Assembly (NCBI RefSeq): GCF_933775445.1
Contig: NW_026089455.1
Coordinates: forward strand, 62,001 to 126,000
Length of the DNA stretch: 64,000 nucleotides
Direction of reading: 5' to 3'
Origin: Argentina anserina
Taxonomy: Eukaryota > Streptophyta > Magnoliopsida > Rosales > Rosaceae
Under the pieces are notes generated by a model. That model was not told the origin of the DNA and did no database searches. It saw only the letters and a list, made by a program, of their open reading frames with translations. The first letter of the stretch is position 1. Every line of letters starts with the position of its first letter. Positions 11,099-22,367 of this stretch are shown here, piece after piece. Position numbers and translations under genes: made by a program.

Positions 11099-12538
11099 CT
11101 GTAAGCCTTTCTGATGCGAGTTTCTATTGAATTTAAGAGTGTTTCCAGTGTGGGTGTGTGTTTCTTTCAAACTGAGTATCTTTCTATCGTTTGAGTATGT
11201 TTACTATTGCAATTTAAGTATCTTTTCAATTCTCGTTTGAGTATCTTTCTGTAAGCCTTTCTGATGCGAGTTTCTATTGAATTTTAGAGTGTTTCCAGTG
11301 TGGGCGTGTGTTTCTTTCAAACTGAGTATCTTTCTATCGTTTGAGTACGTTTACTATTGCAATTTGAGTATCTTTTCAATTCTCGTTTGAGTATGTTTCT
11401 GTAAGGCTTTCTGATACGAGTTTTTCTTGAATTTGAGAGTGTTTCCAGTGTGGGCGTGTGTTTCTTTCAAACTGAGTATCTTTCTATCGTTTGAGTATGT
11501 TTACTATTGCACTTTGAGTATCTTTTCATTTCTCGTTTGAGTATCTTTCTTAACGGCTTTCGATGTGAGTTTTTCTTCAATTTGAGAGTGCTTCCAGTGT
11601 GGGCGTGTGTTTCTTTCAAACTGAGTATCTTTATATCGTTTGAGTATGTTTACTATTGCAGTTTGAGTATCTTTTCAATTCTCGTTTGAGTATCTTTCTG
11701 AACGGCTTTCGATGCGAGTTTTTCTTGAATTTGAGAGTGTTTCCAGTGTGGGCGTGTGTTTCTTTCAAACTGAGTATCTTTATATCGTTTGAGTATGTTT
11801 ACTATTGCAGTTTGAGTATCTTTTCAATTCTCGTTTGAGTATCTTTCTGAACGGCTTTTGATGCGAGTTTTTCTTGAATTTGAGAGTGCTTCTAGTGTGG
11901 GCGTGTGTTTCATTCAAACTTAGTATCTTTATATCGTTTGAGTATGTTTACTATTGCAGTTTGAGTATCCTTTCAATTCTCGTTTGAGTATCTTTCTGAA
12001 CGGCTTTCGATGCGAGTTTTTCTTGAATTTGACAGTATTTCCAGTGTGGGCGTGTGTTTCTTTCAAACTGAGTATCTTTATATCGTTTGAGTATGTTTAC
12101 TATTGCAGTTTGAGTATCTTTTCAATTCTCGTTTGAGTATCTTTCTGAACGGCTTTCGATGCGAGTTTTTCTTCAATTTGAGAGTGCTTCCAGTGTGGGC
12201 GTGTGTTTCTTTCAAACTGAGTATCTTTATATCGTTTGAGTATGTTTACTATTACAGTTTGAGTATCTTTTCAATTCTCGTTTCAGTATCTTTCTGAACG
12301 GCTTTCGATGCGAGTTTTTCTTGAATTTGAGAGTATTTCCAGTGTGGGCGTGTGTTTCTTTCAAACTGAGTATCTTTATATCGTTTGAGTATGTTTACTA
12401 TTGCAGTTTGAGTATCTTTTCAATTCTCGTTTGAGTATCTTTCTGTAAGCCTTTCTGATGCGAGTTTCTATTGAATTTGAGAGTGTTTCCAGTGTGGGCG
12501 TGTGTTTCTTTCAAACTGAGTATCTTTATATCGTTTAA
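11045..12538. repeat. Ten-monomer block, copy 1 (1494-bp offset)
   Basis: Markers TGGGTGTGTG (about 11149), TTGAGTACGTTTAC (11341) and TCTGATACGAG (about 11410) recur at +1494 bp. TTTTCATTTCTCG with CTTAACGG (about 11525-11555) recurs at +1644 bp, so the second copy holds one extra monomer. The block also contains a run of consecutive class A monomers at 11.6-12.4 kb. It overlaps by 54 bp the truncated end of the 1046-bp unit. Confidence 0.85.
11613..11761. repeat. Class A monomer exemplar (149 bp)
   Basis: This copy matches my by-eye class A consensus. Phase 1 starts at CTTTCAAACTGAG. GAG of the sub-repeat motif lies at phase 11, 30, 53 and 76, followed by GAACGGCTTTCGATGCG (phase 88-104), TTTTTCTTGAATTTGAGAG (107-125) and the GT-rich box (132-149). 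I counted 27 A, 68 T, 21 C and 33 G, so GC is 36%. There are six CpG sites. Because 149 is not a multiple of 3, reading frame shifts at every copy. Class A makes up most of 1-50 kb and becomes rare after 52 kb. Confidence 0.93.
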
Positions 12539-13204
12539 GTATGTTTACTATTGCAGTTTGAGTATCTTTTCAATTCTCGTTTGAGTATCTTTCTGTAAGC
12601 CTTTCTGATGCGAGTTTCTATTGAATTTAAGAGTGTTTCCAGTGTGGGTGTGTGTTTCTTTCAAACTGAGTATCTTTCTATCGTTTGAGTATGTTTACTA
12701 TTGCAATTTAAGTATGTTTTCAATTCTCGTTTGAGTATCTTTCTGTAAGCCTTTCTGATGCGAGTTTCTATTGAATTTTAGAGTGTTTCCAGTGTGGGCG
12801 TGTGTTTCTTTCAAACTGAGTATCTTTCTATCGTTTGAGTACGTTTACTATTGCAATTTGAGTATCTTTTCAATTCTCGTTTGAGTATGTTTCTGTAAGG
12901 CTTTCTGATACGAGTTTTTCTTGAATTTGAGAGTGTTTCCAGTGTGGGCGTGTGTTTCTTTCAAACTGAGTATCTTTTTATCGTTTGAGTATGTTTACTA
13001 TTGCACTTTGAGTACCTTTTCAATTCTCGTTTGAGTATCTTTCTGTAAGGCTTTCTGATGCGAGTTTCTATTGAATTTGAGAGTGTTTCCAGTGTGGGCG
13101 TGTGTTTCTTTCAAACTGAGTATCTTTCTATCGTTTGAGTATGTTTACTATTGCACTTTGAGTATCTTTTCATTTCTCGTTTGAGTATCTTTCTTAACGG
13201 CTTT
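12539..13204. repeat. Ten-monomer block, copy 2 start, with one monomer inserted
   Basis: Follows 11045-11560 at +1494 bp up to about 12985. An additional class B monomer follows, carrying GAGTACCTTTTC (about 13010), after which the offset becomes 1644 bp. The match fades at about 13204, where CTTCAATTTGAGAGTGC of copy 1 is CTTGAATTTGAGAGTG here. Confidence 0.83.
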
Positions 13205-13824
13205 CGATGCGAGTTTTTCTTGAATTTGAGAGTGTTTCCAATGTGGGCGTGTGTTTCTTTCAAACTGAGTATCTTTATATCGTTTGAGTATGTTTACTAT
13301 TGCAGTTTGAGTATCTTTTCAATTCTCGTTTGAGTATCTTTCTGAACGGCTTTCGATGCGAGTTTTTCTTGAATTTGAGAGTGCTTCCAGTGTGGGCGTG
13401 TGTTTCTATCAAACTGAGTATCTTTATATCGTTTGAGTATGTTTACTATTGCAGTTTGAGTATCTTTTCAATTCTCGTTTGAGTATCTTTCTGAACGGCT
13501 TTCGATGCGAGTTTTTCTTGAATTTGAGAGTGCTTCCAGTGTGGGCGTGTGTTTCTTTCAAACTGAGTATCTTTATATCGTTTGAGTATGTTTACTATTG
13601 CAGTTTGAGTATCTTTTCAATTCTCGTTTGAGTATCTTTCTGACCGGCTTTCGATGCGAGTTTTTCTTGAATTTGAGAGTGTTTCCAGTATGGGCGTGTG
13701 TTTCTTTCAAACTGAGTATCTTTATATCGTTTAAGTATGTTTACTATTGCACTTTGAGTGTCTTTTCAATTCTCGTTTGAGTATCTTTCTGTAAGCCTTT
13801 CTGATGCGAGTTTTTCTTGAATTT
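13205..13824. repeat. Run of class A monomers
   Basis: About four successive class A monomers with little variation, then one carrying CTGACCGG and GCACTTTGAGTGTC (about 13640-13760). The latter pair of markers leads into the 2456-bp duplication. Only satellite sequence is present. Confidence 0.8.
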
Positions 13825-14450
13825 GAGAGTGTTTCCAGTGTGGGCGTGTGTTTCTTTCAAACTGAGTATCTTTCTATCGTTTAAGTATGTTTACTATTGC
13901 ACTTTGAGTGTCTTTTCAATTCTCGTTTGAGTATCTTTCTGTAAGCCTTTCTGATGCGAGTTTTTCTTGAATTTGAGAGTGTTTCAAGTGTGGGCGTGTG
14001 TTTCTTTCAAACTGAGTATCTTTATATCGTTTGAGTATGTTTACTATTGCATTTTGAGTATCTTTTCAATTCTCGTTTGAGTATCTTTCTGAACGGCTTT
14101 CGATGCGAGTTTTTCTTGAATTTGAGAGTGCTTCCAGTGTGGGCGTGTGTTTCTTTCAAACTGAGTATCTTTATATCGTTTGAGTATGTTTACTATTGCA
14201 GTTTGAGTATCTTTTCAATTCTCGTTTGAGTATCTTTCTGAACGGCTTTCGATGCGAGTTTTTCTTGAATTTGAGAGTGTTTCCAGTGTGGGTGTGTGTT
14301 TCTTTCAAACTGAGTATCTTTATATCGTTTGAGTATGTTTACTATTGCAGTTTCAGTATCGTTTCAATTCTCGTTTGAGTATCTTTCTGAACGGCTTTCG
14401 ATGCGAGTTTTTCTTGAATTTGAGAGTGTTTCCAGTGTGGGCGTGTGTTT

Positions 14451-14557
14451 CTTTCAAACTGAGTATCTTTTCAATTCTCGTTTGAGTATCTTTCTGAACG
14501 GCTTTCGATGCGAGTTTTTCTTGAATTTGAGAGTGCTTCCAGTGTGGGCGTGTGTTT
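14451..14557. repeat. 107-bp short monomer
   Basis: GAG of phase 11 (14461) is followed directly by TATCTTTTCAATTCTCG, so phase 11-52 (42 bp, two sub-repeat intervals) is deleted. The next phase-11 GAG is at 14568, giving 107 bp. It is the first of thirteen such copies I found. Confidence 0.93.
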
Positions 14558-15603
14558 CTTTCAAACTGAGTATCTTTATATCGTTTGAGTATGTTTACTA
14601 TTGCAGTTTGAGTATCTTTTCAATTCTCGTTTGAGTATCTTTCTGAACGGCTTTCGATGCGAGTTTTTCTTGAATTTGAGAGTGCTTCCAGTGTGGGCGT
14701 GTGTTTCTTTCAAACTGAGTATCTTTATATCGTTTGAGTATGTTTACTATTGCAGTTTGAGTATCTTTTCAATTCTCGTTGGAGTATCTCTTTGAACGGC
14801 TTTCGATGCGAGTTTTTCTTGAATTTGAGAGTGTTCACAGTGTGGGCGTGTGTTTCTTTCAAACTGAGTATCTTTATATCGTTTAAGTATGTTTACTATT
14901 GCAGTTTGAGTATCTTTTCAATTCTCGTTTGAGTATCTTTCTGTAAGCCTTTCTGATGCGAGTTTCTATTGAATTTAAGAGTGTTTCCAGTGTGGGCGTG
15001 TGTTTCTTTCAAACTGAGTATCTTTCTATCGTTTGAGTATGTTTACTATTGCAATTTAAGTATCTTTTCAATTCTCGTTTGAGTATCTTTCTGTAAGCCT
15101 TTCTGATGCGAGTTTCTATTGAATTTTCGAGTGTTTCCAGTGTGGGCGTGTGTTTCTTTCAAACTGAGTATCTTTCTATCGTTTGAGTATGTTTACTATT
15201 GCAATTTGAGTATCTTTTCAATTCTCGTTTGAGTATGTTTCTATAAGGCTTTCTGATGCGAGTTTCTATTTAATTTTAGAGTGTTTCCAGTATGGGCGTG
15301 TGTTTCTTTCAGACTGAGTATCTTTATATCGTTTGAGTATGTTTACTATTACAGTTTGAGTATCTTTTCAATTCTCGTTTGAGTATCTTTCTGAACGGCT
15401 TTCGATGCGAGTTTTTCTTGAATTTGAGAGTGTTTCCAGTGTGGGCGTGTGTTTCTTTCAAACTGAGTATCGTTATATCGTTTGAGTATGTTTACTATTG
15501 CAGTTTGAGTATCTTTTCAATTCTCGTTTGAGTATCTTTCTGAACGGCTTTCGATGCGAGTTTTTCTTGAATTTGAGAGTGTTTCCAGTGTGGGCGTGTG
15601 TTT

Positions 15604-15710
15604 CTTTCAAACTGAGTATCTTTTCAATTCTCGTTTGAGTATCTTTTTGAACGGCTTTCGATGCGAGTTTTTCTTGAATTTGAGAGTGTTTCCAGTGTGG
15701 GCGTGTGTTT
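15604..15710. repeat. 107-bp short monomer
   Basis: Same 42-bp internal deletion (GAG at 15614). Here TATCTTTTTGAACGG follows, a pairing found in most later short copies. Confidence 0.92.
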
Positions 15711-16906
15711 CTTTCAAACTGAGTATCTTTATATCGTTTAAGTATGTTTACTATTGCAGTTTGAGTATCTTTTCAATTCTCGTTTGAGTATCTTTCTGTA
15801 AGCCTTTCTGATGCGAGTTTCTATTGAATTTAAGAGTGTTTCCAGTGTGGGCGTGTGTTTTTTTCAAACTGAGTATCTTTTCTATCGTTTGAGTATGTTT
15901 ACTATTGCAATTTGAGTATCTTTTCAATTCTCGTTTGAGTATCTTTCTGACCGGCTTTCGATGCGAGTTTTTCTTGAATTTGAGAGTGTCTCCAGTGTGG
16001 GCGTGTGTTTCTTTCAAACTGAGTATCTTTATATCGTTTGAGTATGTTTACTATTGCAGTTTGAGTATCTTTTCAATTCTCGTTTGAGTATCTTTCTGAA
16101 CGGCTTTCGATGCGAGTTTTTCTTGAATTGGAGAGTGCTTCCAGTGTGGGCGTGTGTTTCTTTCAAACTGAGTATCTTTATATCGTTTGAGTATGTTTAC
16201 TATTGAAGTTTGAGTATCTTTTCAATTCTCGTTTGAGTATCTTTCTGTAAGCCTTTCTGATGCGAGTTTCTATTGAATTTAAGAGTGTTTCCAGTGTGGG
16301 CGTGTGTTTCTTTCAAACTGAGTATCTTTCTATCGTTTAAGTATGTTTACTATTGCACTTTGAGTGTCTTTTCAATTCTCGTTTGAGTATCTTTCTGTAA
16401 GCCTTTCTGATGCGAGTTTTTCTTGAATTTGAGAGTGTTTCAAGTGTGGGCGTGTGTTTCTTTCAAACTGAGTATCTTTATATCGTTTGAGTATGTTTAC
16501 TATTGCATTTTGAGTATCTTTTCAATTCTCGTTTGAGTATCTTTCTGAACGGCTTTCGATGCGAGTTTTTCTTGAATTTGAGAGTGCTTCCAGTGTGGGC
16601 GTGTGTTTCTTTCAAACTGAGTATCTTTATATCGTTTGAGTATGTTTACTATTGCAGTTTGAGTATCTTTTCAATTCTCGTTTGAGTATCTTTCTGAACG
16701 GCTTTCGATGCGAGTTTTTCTTGAATTTGAGAGTGTTTCCAGTGTGGGTGTGTGTTTCTTTCAAACTGAGTATCTTTATATCGTTTGAGTATGTTTACTA
16801 TTGCAGTTTCAGTATCGTTTCAATTCTCGTTTGAGTATCTTTCTGAACGGCTTTCGATGCGAGTTTTTCTTGAATTTGAGAGTGCTTCCAGTGTGGGAGT
16901 GTGTTT

Positions 16907-17013
16907 CTTTCAAACTGAGTATCTTTTCAATTCTCGTTTGAGTATCTTTCTGAACGGCTTTCGATGCGAGTTTTTCTTGAATTTGAGAGTGCTTCCAGTG
17001 TGGGCGTGTGTTT
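16907..17013. repeat. 107-bp short monomer
   Basis: Counterpart of 14451 in the second 2456-bp unit (GAG at 16917). Confidence 0.92.
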
Positions 17014-18059
17014 CTTTCAAACTGAGTATCTTTATATCGTTTGAGTATGTTTACTATTGCAGTTTGAGTATCTTTTCAATTCTCGTTTGAGTATCTTTCT
17101 GAACGGCTTTCGATGCGAGTTTTTCTTGAATTTGAGAGTGCTTCCAGTGTGGGCGTGTGTTTCTTTCAAACTGAGTATCTTTATATCGTTTGAGTATGTT
17201 TACTATTGCAGTTTGAGTATCTTTTCAATTCTCGTTGGAGTATCTCTTTGAACGGCTTTCGATGCGAGTTTTTCTTGAATTTGAGAGTGTTCACAGTGTG
17301 GGCGTGTGTTTCTTTCAAACTGAGTATCTTTATATCGTTTAAGTATGTTTACTATTGCAGTTTGAGTATCTTTTCAATTCTCGTTTGAGTATCTTTCTGT
17401 AAGCCTTTCTGATGCGAGTTTCTATTGAATTTAAGAGTGTTTCCAGTGTGGGCGTGTGTTTCTTTCAAACTGAGTATCTTTCTATCGTTTGAGTATGTTT
17501 ACTATTGCAATTTAAGTATCTTTTCAATTCTCGTTTGAGTATCTTTCTGTAAGCCTTTCTGATGCGAGTTTCTATTGAATTTTCGAGTGTTTCCAGTGTG
17601 GGCGTGTGTTTCTTTCAAACTGAGTATCTTTCTATCGTTTGAGTATGTTTACTATTGCAATTTGAGTATCTTTTCAATTCTCGTTTGAGTATGTTTCTAT
17701 AAGGCTTTCTGATGCGAGTTTCTATTTAATTTTAGAGTGTTTCCAGTATGGGCGTGTGTTTCTTTCAGACTGAGTATCTTTATATCGTTTGAGTATGTTT
17801 ACTATTACAGTTTGAGTATCTTTTCAATTCTCGTTTGAGTATCTTTCTGAACGGCTTTCGATGCGAGTTTTTCTTGAATTTGAGAGTGTTTCCAGTGTGG
17901 GCGTGTGTTTCTTTCAAACTGAGTATCGTTATATCGTTTGAGTATGTTTACTATTGCAGTTTGAGTATCTTTTCAATTCTCGTTTGAGTATCTTTCTGAA
18001 CGGCTTTCGATGCGAGTTTTTCTTGAATTTGAGAGTGCTTCCAGTGTGGGCGTGTGTTT

Positions 18060-18166
18060 CTTTCAAACTGAGTATCTTTTCAATTCTCGTTTGAGTATCT
18101 TTTTGAACGGCTTTCGATGCGAGTTTTTCTTGAATTTGAGAGTGTTTCCAGTGTGGGCGTGTGTTT
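18060..18166. repeat. 107-bp short monomer
   Basis: Counterpart of 15604 in the second 2456-bp unit (GAG at 18070). Confidence 0.92.
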
Positions 18167-18600
18167 CTTTCAAACTGAGTATCTTTATATCGTTTAAGTA
18201 TGTTTACTATTGCAGTTTGAGTATCTTTTCAATTCTCGTTTGAGTATCTTTCTGTAAGCCTTTCTGATGCGAGTTTCTATTGAATTTAAGAGTGTTTCCA
18301 GTGTGGGCGTGTGTTTCTTTCAAACTGAGTATCTTTATATCGTTTGAGTATGTTTACTATTGCAGTTTGAGTATCTTTTCAATTCTCGTTTGAGTATCTT
18401 TCTGAACGGCTTTCGATGCGAGTTTTTCTTGAATTGGAGAGTGCTTCCAGTGTGGGCGTGTGTTTCTTTCAAACTGAGTATCTTTATATCGTTTGAGTAT
18501 GTTTACTATTGAAGTTTGAGTATCTTTTCAATTCTCGTTTGAGTATCTTTCTGTAAGCCTTTCTGATGCGAGTTTCTATTGAATTTAAGAGTGTTTCCAG

Positions 18601-19670
18601 TGTGGGCGTGTGTTTCTTTCAAACTGAGTATCTTTATATCGTTTAAGTATGTTTACTATTGCAGTTTGAGTATCTTTTCAATTCTCGTTTGAGTATCTTT
18701 CTGAACGGCTTTCGATGCGAGTTTTTCTTCAATTTGAGAGTGCTTCCAGTGTGGGCGTGTGTTTCTTTCAAACTGAGTATCTTTATATCGTTTGAGTATG
18801 TTTACTATTGCAGTTTGAGTATCTTTTCAATTCTCGTTTGAGTATCTTTTTGAACGGCTTTCGATGCGAGTTTTTCTTGAATTGGAGAGTGCTTCCAGTG
18901 TGGGCGTGTGTTTCTTTCAAACTGAGTATCTTTATATCGTTTGAGTATGTTTACTATTGCAGTTTGAGTATCTTTTCAATTCTCGTTTGAGTATCTTTCT
19001 GTAAGCCTTTCTGATGTGAGTTTCTATTGAATTTAAGAGTGTTTCCAGTGTGGGCGTGTGTTTCTTTCATACTGAGTATCTTTCTATCGTTTGAGTATGT
19101 TTACTATTGCACTTTGAGTATATTTTCAATTCTCGTTTGAGTATGTTTCTGTAAGGCTTTCTGATGCGAGTTTCTATTGAATTTTAGAGTGTTTCCAGTG
19201 TGGGCGTGTGTTTCTTTCAAACTGAGTATCTTTCTATCGTTTGAGTATGTTTACTATTGCAATTTGAGTATCTTTTCAATTCTCGTTTGAGTATGTTTCT
19301 GTAAGGCTTTCTGATGCGAGTTTCTATTTAATTTTAGAGTGTTTCCAGTGTGGGCGTGTGTTTCTTTCAGACTGAGTATCTTTATATCGTTTGAGTATGT
19401 TTACTATTGCAGTTTGAGTATCTTTTCAATTCTCGTTTGAGTATCTTTCTGTAAGCCTTTCTGATGCGAGTTTCTATTGAATTTAAGAGTGTTTCTAGTG
19501 TGGGCGTGTGTTTCTTTCAAACTGAGTATCTTTTTATCGTTTCAGTATGTTTACTATTGCAATTTGAGTATCTTTTCAATTCTCGTTTGAGTATCTTTCT
19601 GTAAGCCTTTCTGATGCGAGTTTTTCTTGAATTTGAGAGTGTTTCCAGTGTGGGCGTGTGTTTCTTTCAA
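18601..19670. repeat. Lead-in to the eleven-monomer higher-order repeat family
   Basis: Seven monomers in the order later fixed in the 1648-bp unit: CTTCAATTTGAG, GAATTGGAGAG, then the CATACTGAG (about 19070), CAGACTGAG (about 19370) and GTTTCAGTATG (about 19540) types. It is a shortened unit that lacks several internal monomers. It ends where CAAACGGAG marks the start of the first full unit. Confidence 0.82.
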
Positions 19671-21318
19671 ACGGAGTATCTTTATATCGTTTGAGTATGT
19701 TTACTATTGCAGTTTGAGTATCTTTTCAATTCTCGTTTGAGTATCTTTCTGAACGGCTTTCGATGCGAGTTTTTCTTCAATTTGAGAGTGCTTCCAGTGT
19801 GGGCGTGTGTTTCTTTCAAACTGAGTATCTTTATATCGTTTGAGTATGTTTACTATTGCAGTTTGAGTATCTTTTCAATTCTTGTTTGAGTATCTTTTTG
19901 AACGGCTTTCGATGCAAGTTTTTCTTGAATTTGAGAGTGTTTCCAGTGTGGGCGTGTGTTTCTTTCAAACTGAGTATCTTTATATCGTTTAAGTATGTTT
20001 ACTATTGCAGTTTGAGTATCTTTTCAATTCTCGTTTGAGTATCTTTCTGTAAGCCTTTCTGATGCGAGTTTCTATTGAATTTAAGAGTGTTTCCAGTGTG
20101 GGCGTGTGTTTCTTTCAAACTGAGTATCTTTTCTATCGTTTGAGTATGTTTACTATTGCAATTTGAGTATCTTTTCAATTCTCGTTTGAGTATATTTCTG
20201 TAAGCCTTTCTGATGCGAGTTTTTCTTGAATTTGAGAGTGTTTCCAGTGTGGGCGTGTGTTTCTTTCAAACTGAGTATCTTTATATCGTTTGAGTATGTT
20301 TACTATTGCAGTTTGAGTATCTTTTCAATTCTCGTTTGAGTATCTTTCTGAACGGCTTTCGATGCGAGTTTTTCTTGAATTGGAGAGTGCTTCCAGTGTG
20401 GGCGTGTGTTTCTTTCAAACTGAGTATCTTTATATCGTTTGAGTATGTTTACTATTGCAGTTTGAGTATCTTTTCAATTCTCGTTTGAGTATCTTTCTGT
20501 AAGCCTTTCTGATGCGAGTTTTTATTGAATTTAAGAGTGTTTCCAGTGTAGGCGTGTGTTTCTTTCAAACTGAGTATCTTTCTATCGTTTGAGTATGTTT
20601 ACTATTGCAATTTGAGTATCTTTTCAATTCTCGTTTGAGTATGTTTCTGTAAGGCTTTCTGATGCGAGTTTCTATTGAATTTTAGAGTGTTTCCAGTGTG
20701 GGCGTGTGTTTCTTTCATACTGAGTATCTTTCTATCGTTTGAGTATGTTTACTATTGCACTTTGAGTATATTTTCAATTCTCGTTTGAGTATATTTCTGT
20801 AAGGCTTTCTGATGCGAGTTTCTATTGAATTTTAGAGTGTTTCCAGTGTGGGCGTGTGTTTCTTTCAAACTGAGTATCTTTCTATCGTTTGAGTATGTTT
20901 ACTATTGCAATTTGAGTATCTTTTCAATTCTCGTTTGAGTATGTTTCTGTAAGGCTTTCTGATGCGAGTTTCTATTTAATTTTAGAGTATTTCCAGTGTG
21001 GGCGTGTGTTTCTTTCAGACTGAGTATCTTTATATCGTTTGAGTATGTTTACTATTGCAGTTTGAGTATCTTTTCAATTCTCGTTTGAGTATCTTTCTGT
21101 AAGCCTTTCTGATGCGAGTTTCTATTGAATTTAAGAGTGTTTCTAGTGTGGGCGTGTGTTTCTTTCAAACTGAGTATCTTTCTATCGTTTCAGTATGTTT
21201 ACTATTGCAATTTGAGTATCTTTTCAATTCTCGTTTGAGTATCTTTCTGTAAGCCTTTCTGAAGCGAGTTTTTCTTGAATTTGAGAGTGTTTCCAGTGTG
21301 GGCGTGTGTTTCTTTCAA
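19671..21318. repeat. Eleven-monomer higher-order repeat, complete unit (1648 bp)
   Basis: I define the unit from ACGGAGTATC to the next. Ordered markers are CTTCAATTTGAG (m1); TTCTTGTTTGAG with GATGCAAG (m2); CGTTTAAGTATG then TCTTTTCTATCG (m3/m4); ATATTTCTGTAAGCC (m4); GAATTGGAGAG (m5); TTTTTATTGAATTTAAG (m6); GTAAGG then CATACTGAG (m7); GCACTTTGAGTATATTTTC (m8); TATTTAATTTTAGAG then CAGACTGAG (m9); GTTTCTAGTG then GTTTCAGTATG (m10); and an m11 leading to CAAACGGAG. This serves as the reference for the derivatives to the right. Confidence 0.9.
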
Positions 21319-22367
21319 ACGGAGTATCTTTATATCGTTTGAGTATGTTTACTATTGCAGTTTGAGTATCTTTTCAATTCTCGTTTGAGTATCTTTCTGA
21401 ACGGCTTTCGATGCGAGTTTTTCTTCAATTTGAGAGTGCTTCCAGTGTGGGCGTGTGTTTTTTTCAAACTGAGTATCTTTATATCGTTTGAGTATGTTTA
21501 CTATTGCAGTTTGAGTATCTTTTCAATTCTTGTTTGAGTATCTTTTTGAACGGCTTTCGATGCAAGTTTTTCTTGAATTTGAGAGTGTTTCCAGTGTGGG
21601 CGTGTGTTTCTTTCAAACTGAGTATCTTTATATCGTTTAAGTATGTTTACTATTGCAGTTTGAGTATCTTTTCAATTCTCGTTTGAGTATCTTTCTGTAA
21701 GCCTTTCTGATGCGAGTTTCTATTGAATTTAAGAGTGTTTCCAGTGTGGGCGTGTGTTTCTTTCAAACTGAGTATCTTTTCTATCGTTTGAGTATGTTTA
21801 CTATTGCAATTTGAGTATCTTTTCAATTCTCGTTTGAGTATGTTTCTGTAAGGCTTTCTGATGCGAGTTTCTATTGGATTTTAGAGTGTTTCCAGTGTGG
21901 GCGTGTGTTTCTTTCATACTGAGTATCTTTCTATCGTTTGAGTATGTTTACTATTGCACTTTGAGTATATTTTCAATTCTCGTTTGAGTATGTTTCTGTA
22001 AGGCTTTCTGATGCGAGTTTCTATTGAATTTTAGAGTGTTTCCAGTGTGGGCGTGTGTTTCTTTCAGACTGAGTATCTTTATATCGTTTGAGTATGTTTA
22101 CTATTGCAGTTTGAGTATCTTTTCAATTCTCATTTGAGTATCTTTCTGTAAGCCTTTCTGATGCGAGTTTCTATTGAATTTAAGAGTGTTTCTAGTGTGG
22201 GCGTGTGTTTCTTTCAAACTGAGTATCTTTCTATCGTTTCAGTATGTTTACTATTGCAATTTGAGTATCTTTTCAATTCTCGTTTGAGTATCTTTCTGTA
22301 AGCCTTTCTGATGCGAGTTTTTCTTGAATTTGAGAGTGTTTCCAGTGTGGGCGTGTGTTTCTTTCAA
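21319..22367. repeat. Shortened eleven-mer unit (7 monomers, 1049 bp)
   Basis: m1-m3 are followed by a chimera that starts like m4 (after TCTTTTCTATCG) and ends like m7 (GTAAGG, CATACTGAG). m8, m10 and m11 follow. m9 is skipped: the CAGACTGAG mark sits directly after an m8-type TTGAATTTTAGAG. A private CTATTGGATTTTAG (21871) is shared only with the unit at 29171. The closing mark has reverted to CAAACTGAG. Confidence 0.86.

Larger units (their letters stand above)
13825..16280. repeat. 2456-bp higher-order repeat, copy 1
   Basis: Seventeen monomers, two of them 107-bp short forms (14451 and 15604), give 2456 bp. Markers repeated at +2456 bp are GCACTTTGAGTGTC (about 13896), GCATTTTGAG (about 14047), GCAGTTTCAGTATCG (about 14346), CGTTGGAGTATCTC (about 14778), GTGTTCACAGTG (about 14831) and GAGTATCGTTATATCG (about 15466). 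The copies are nearly identical. Confidence 0.9.
16281..18600. repeat. 2456-bp higher-order repeat, copy 2 (one monomer missing)
   Basis: Second copy, with both short monomers at matching places (16907 and 18060). After about 18300 the offset to copy 1 drops to 2306 bp because the monomer at about 15860-16010 is absent here. A private change is GTGTGGGAGTGTG near 16893. GAATTGGAGAGTGCTTCC (about 18434) matches 16128 at the new offset. Confidence 0.88.

Noticed and set aside
11613..11650. Cruciform or stem from TCAAAC (phase 4-9) and GTTTGA (phase 26-31).
   Set aside because: Only six base pairs with a loop of about 16 bases. It is broken in CAGAC, CATAC and GAAAC monomers, and the sequence is expected from the sub-repeat itself.
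11613..11761. CENP-B box.
   Set aside because: TTCGATGCGAG shares only TTCG with the box pattern. The required A and CGGG are missing on both strands.
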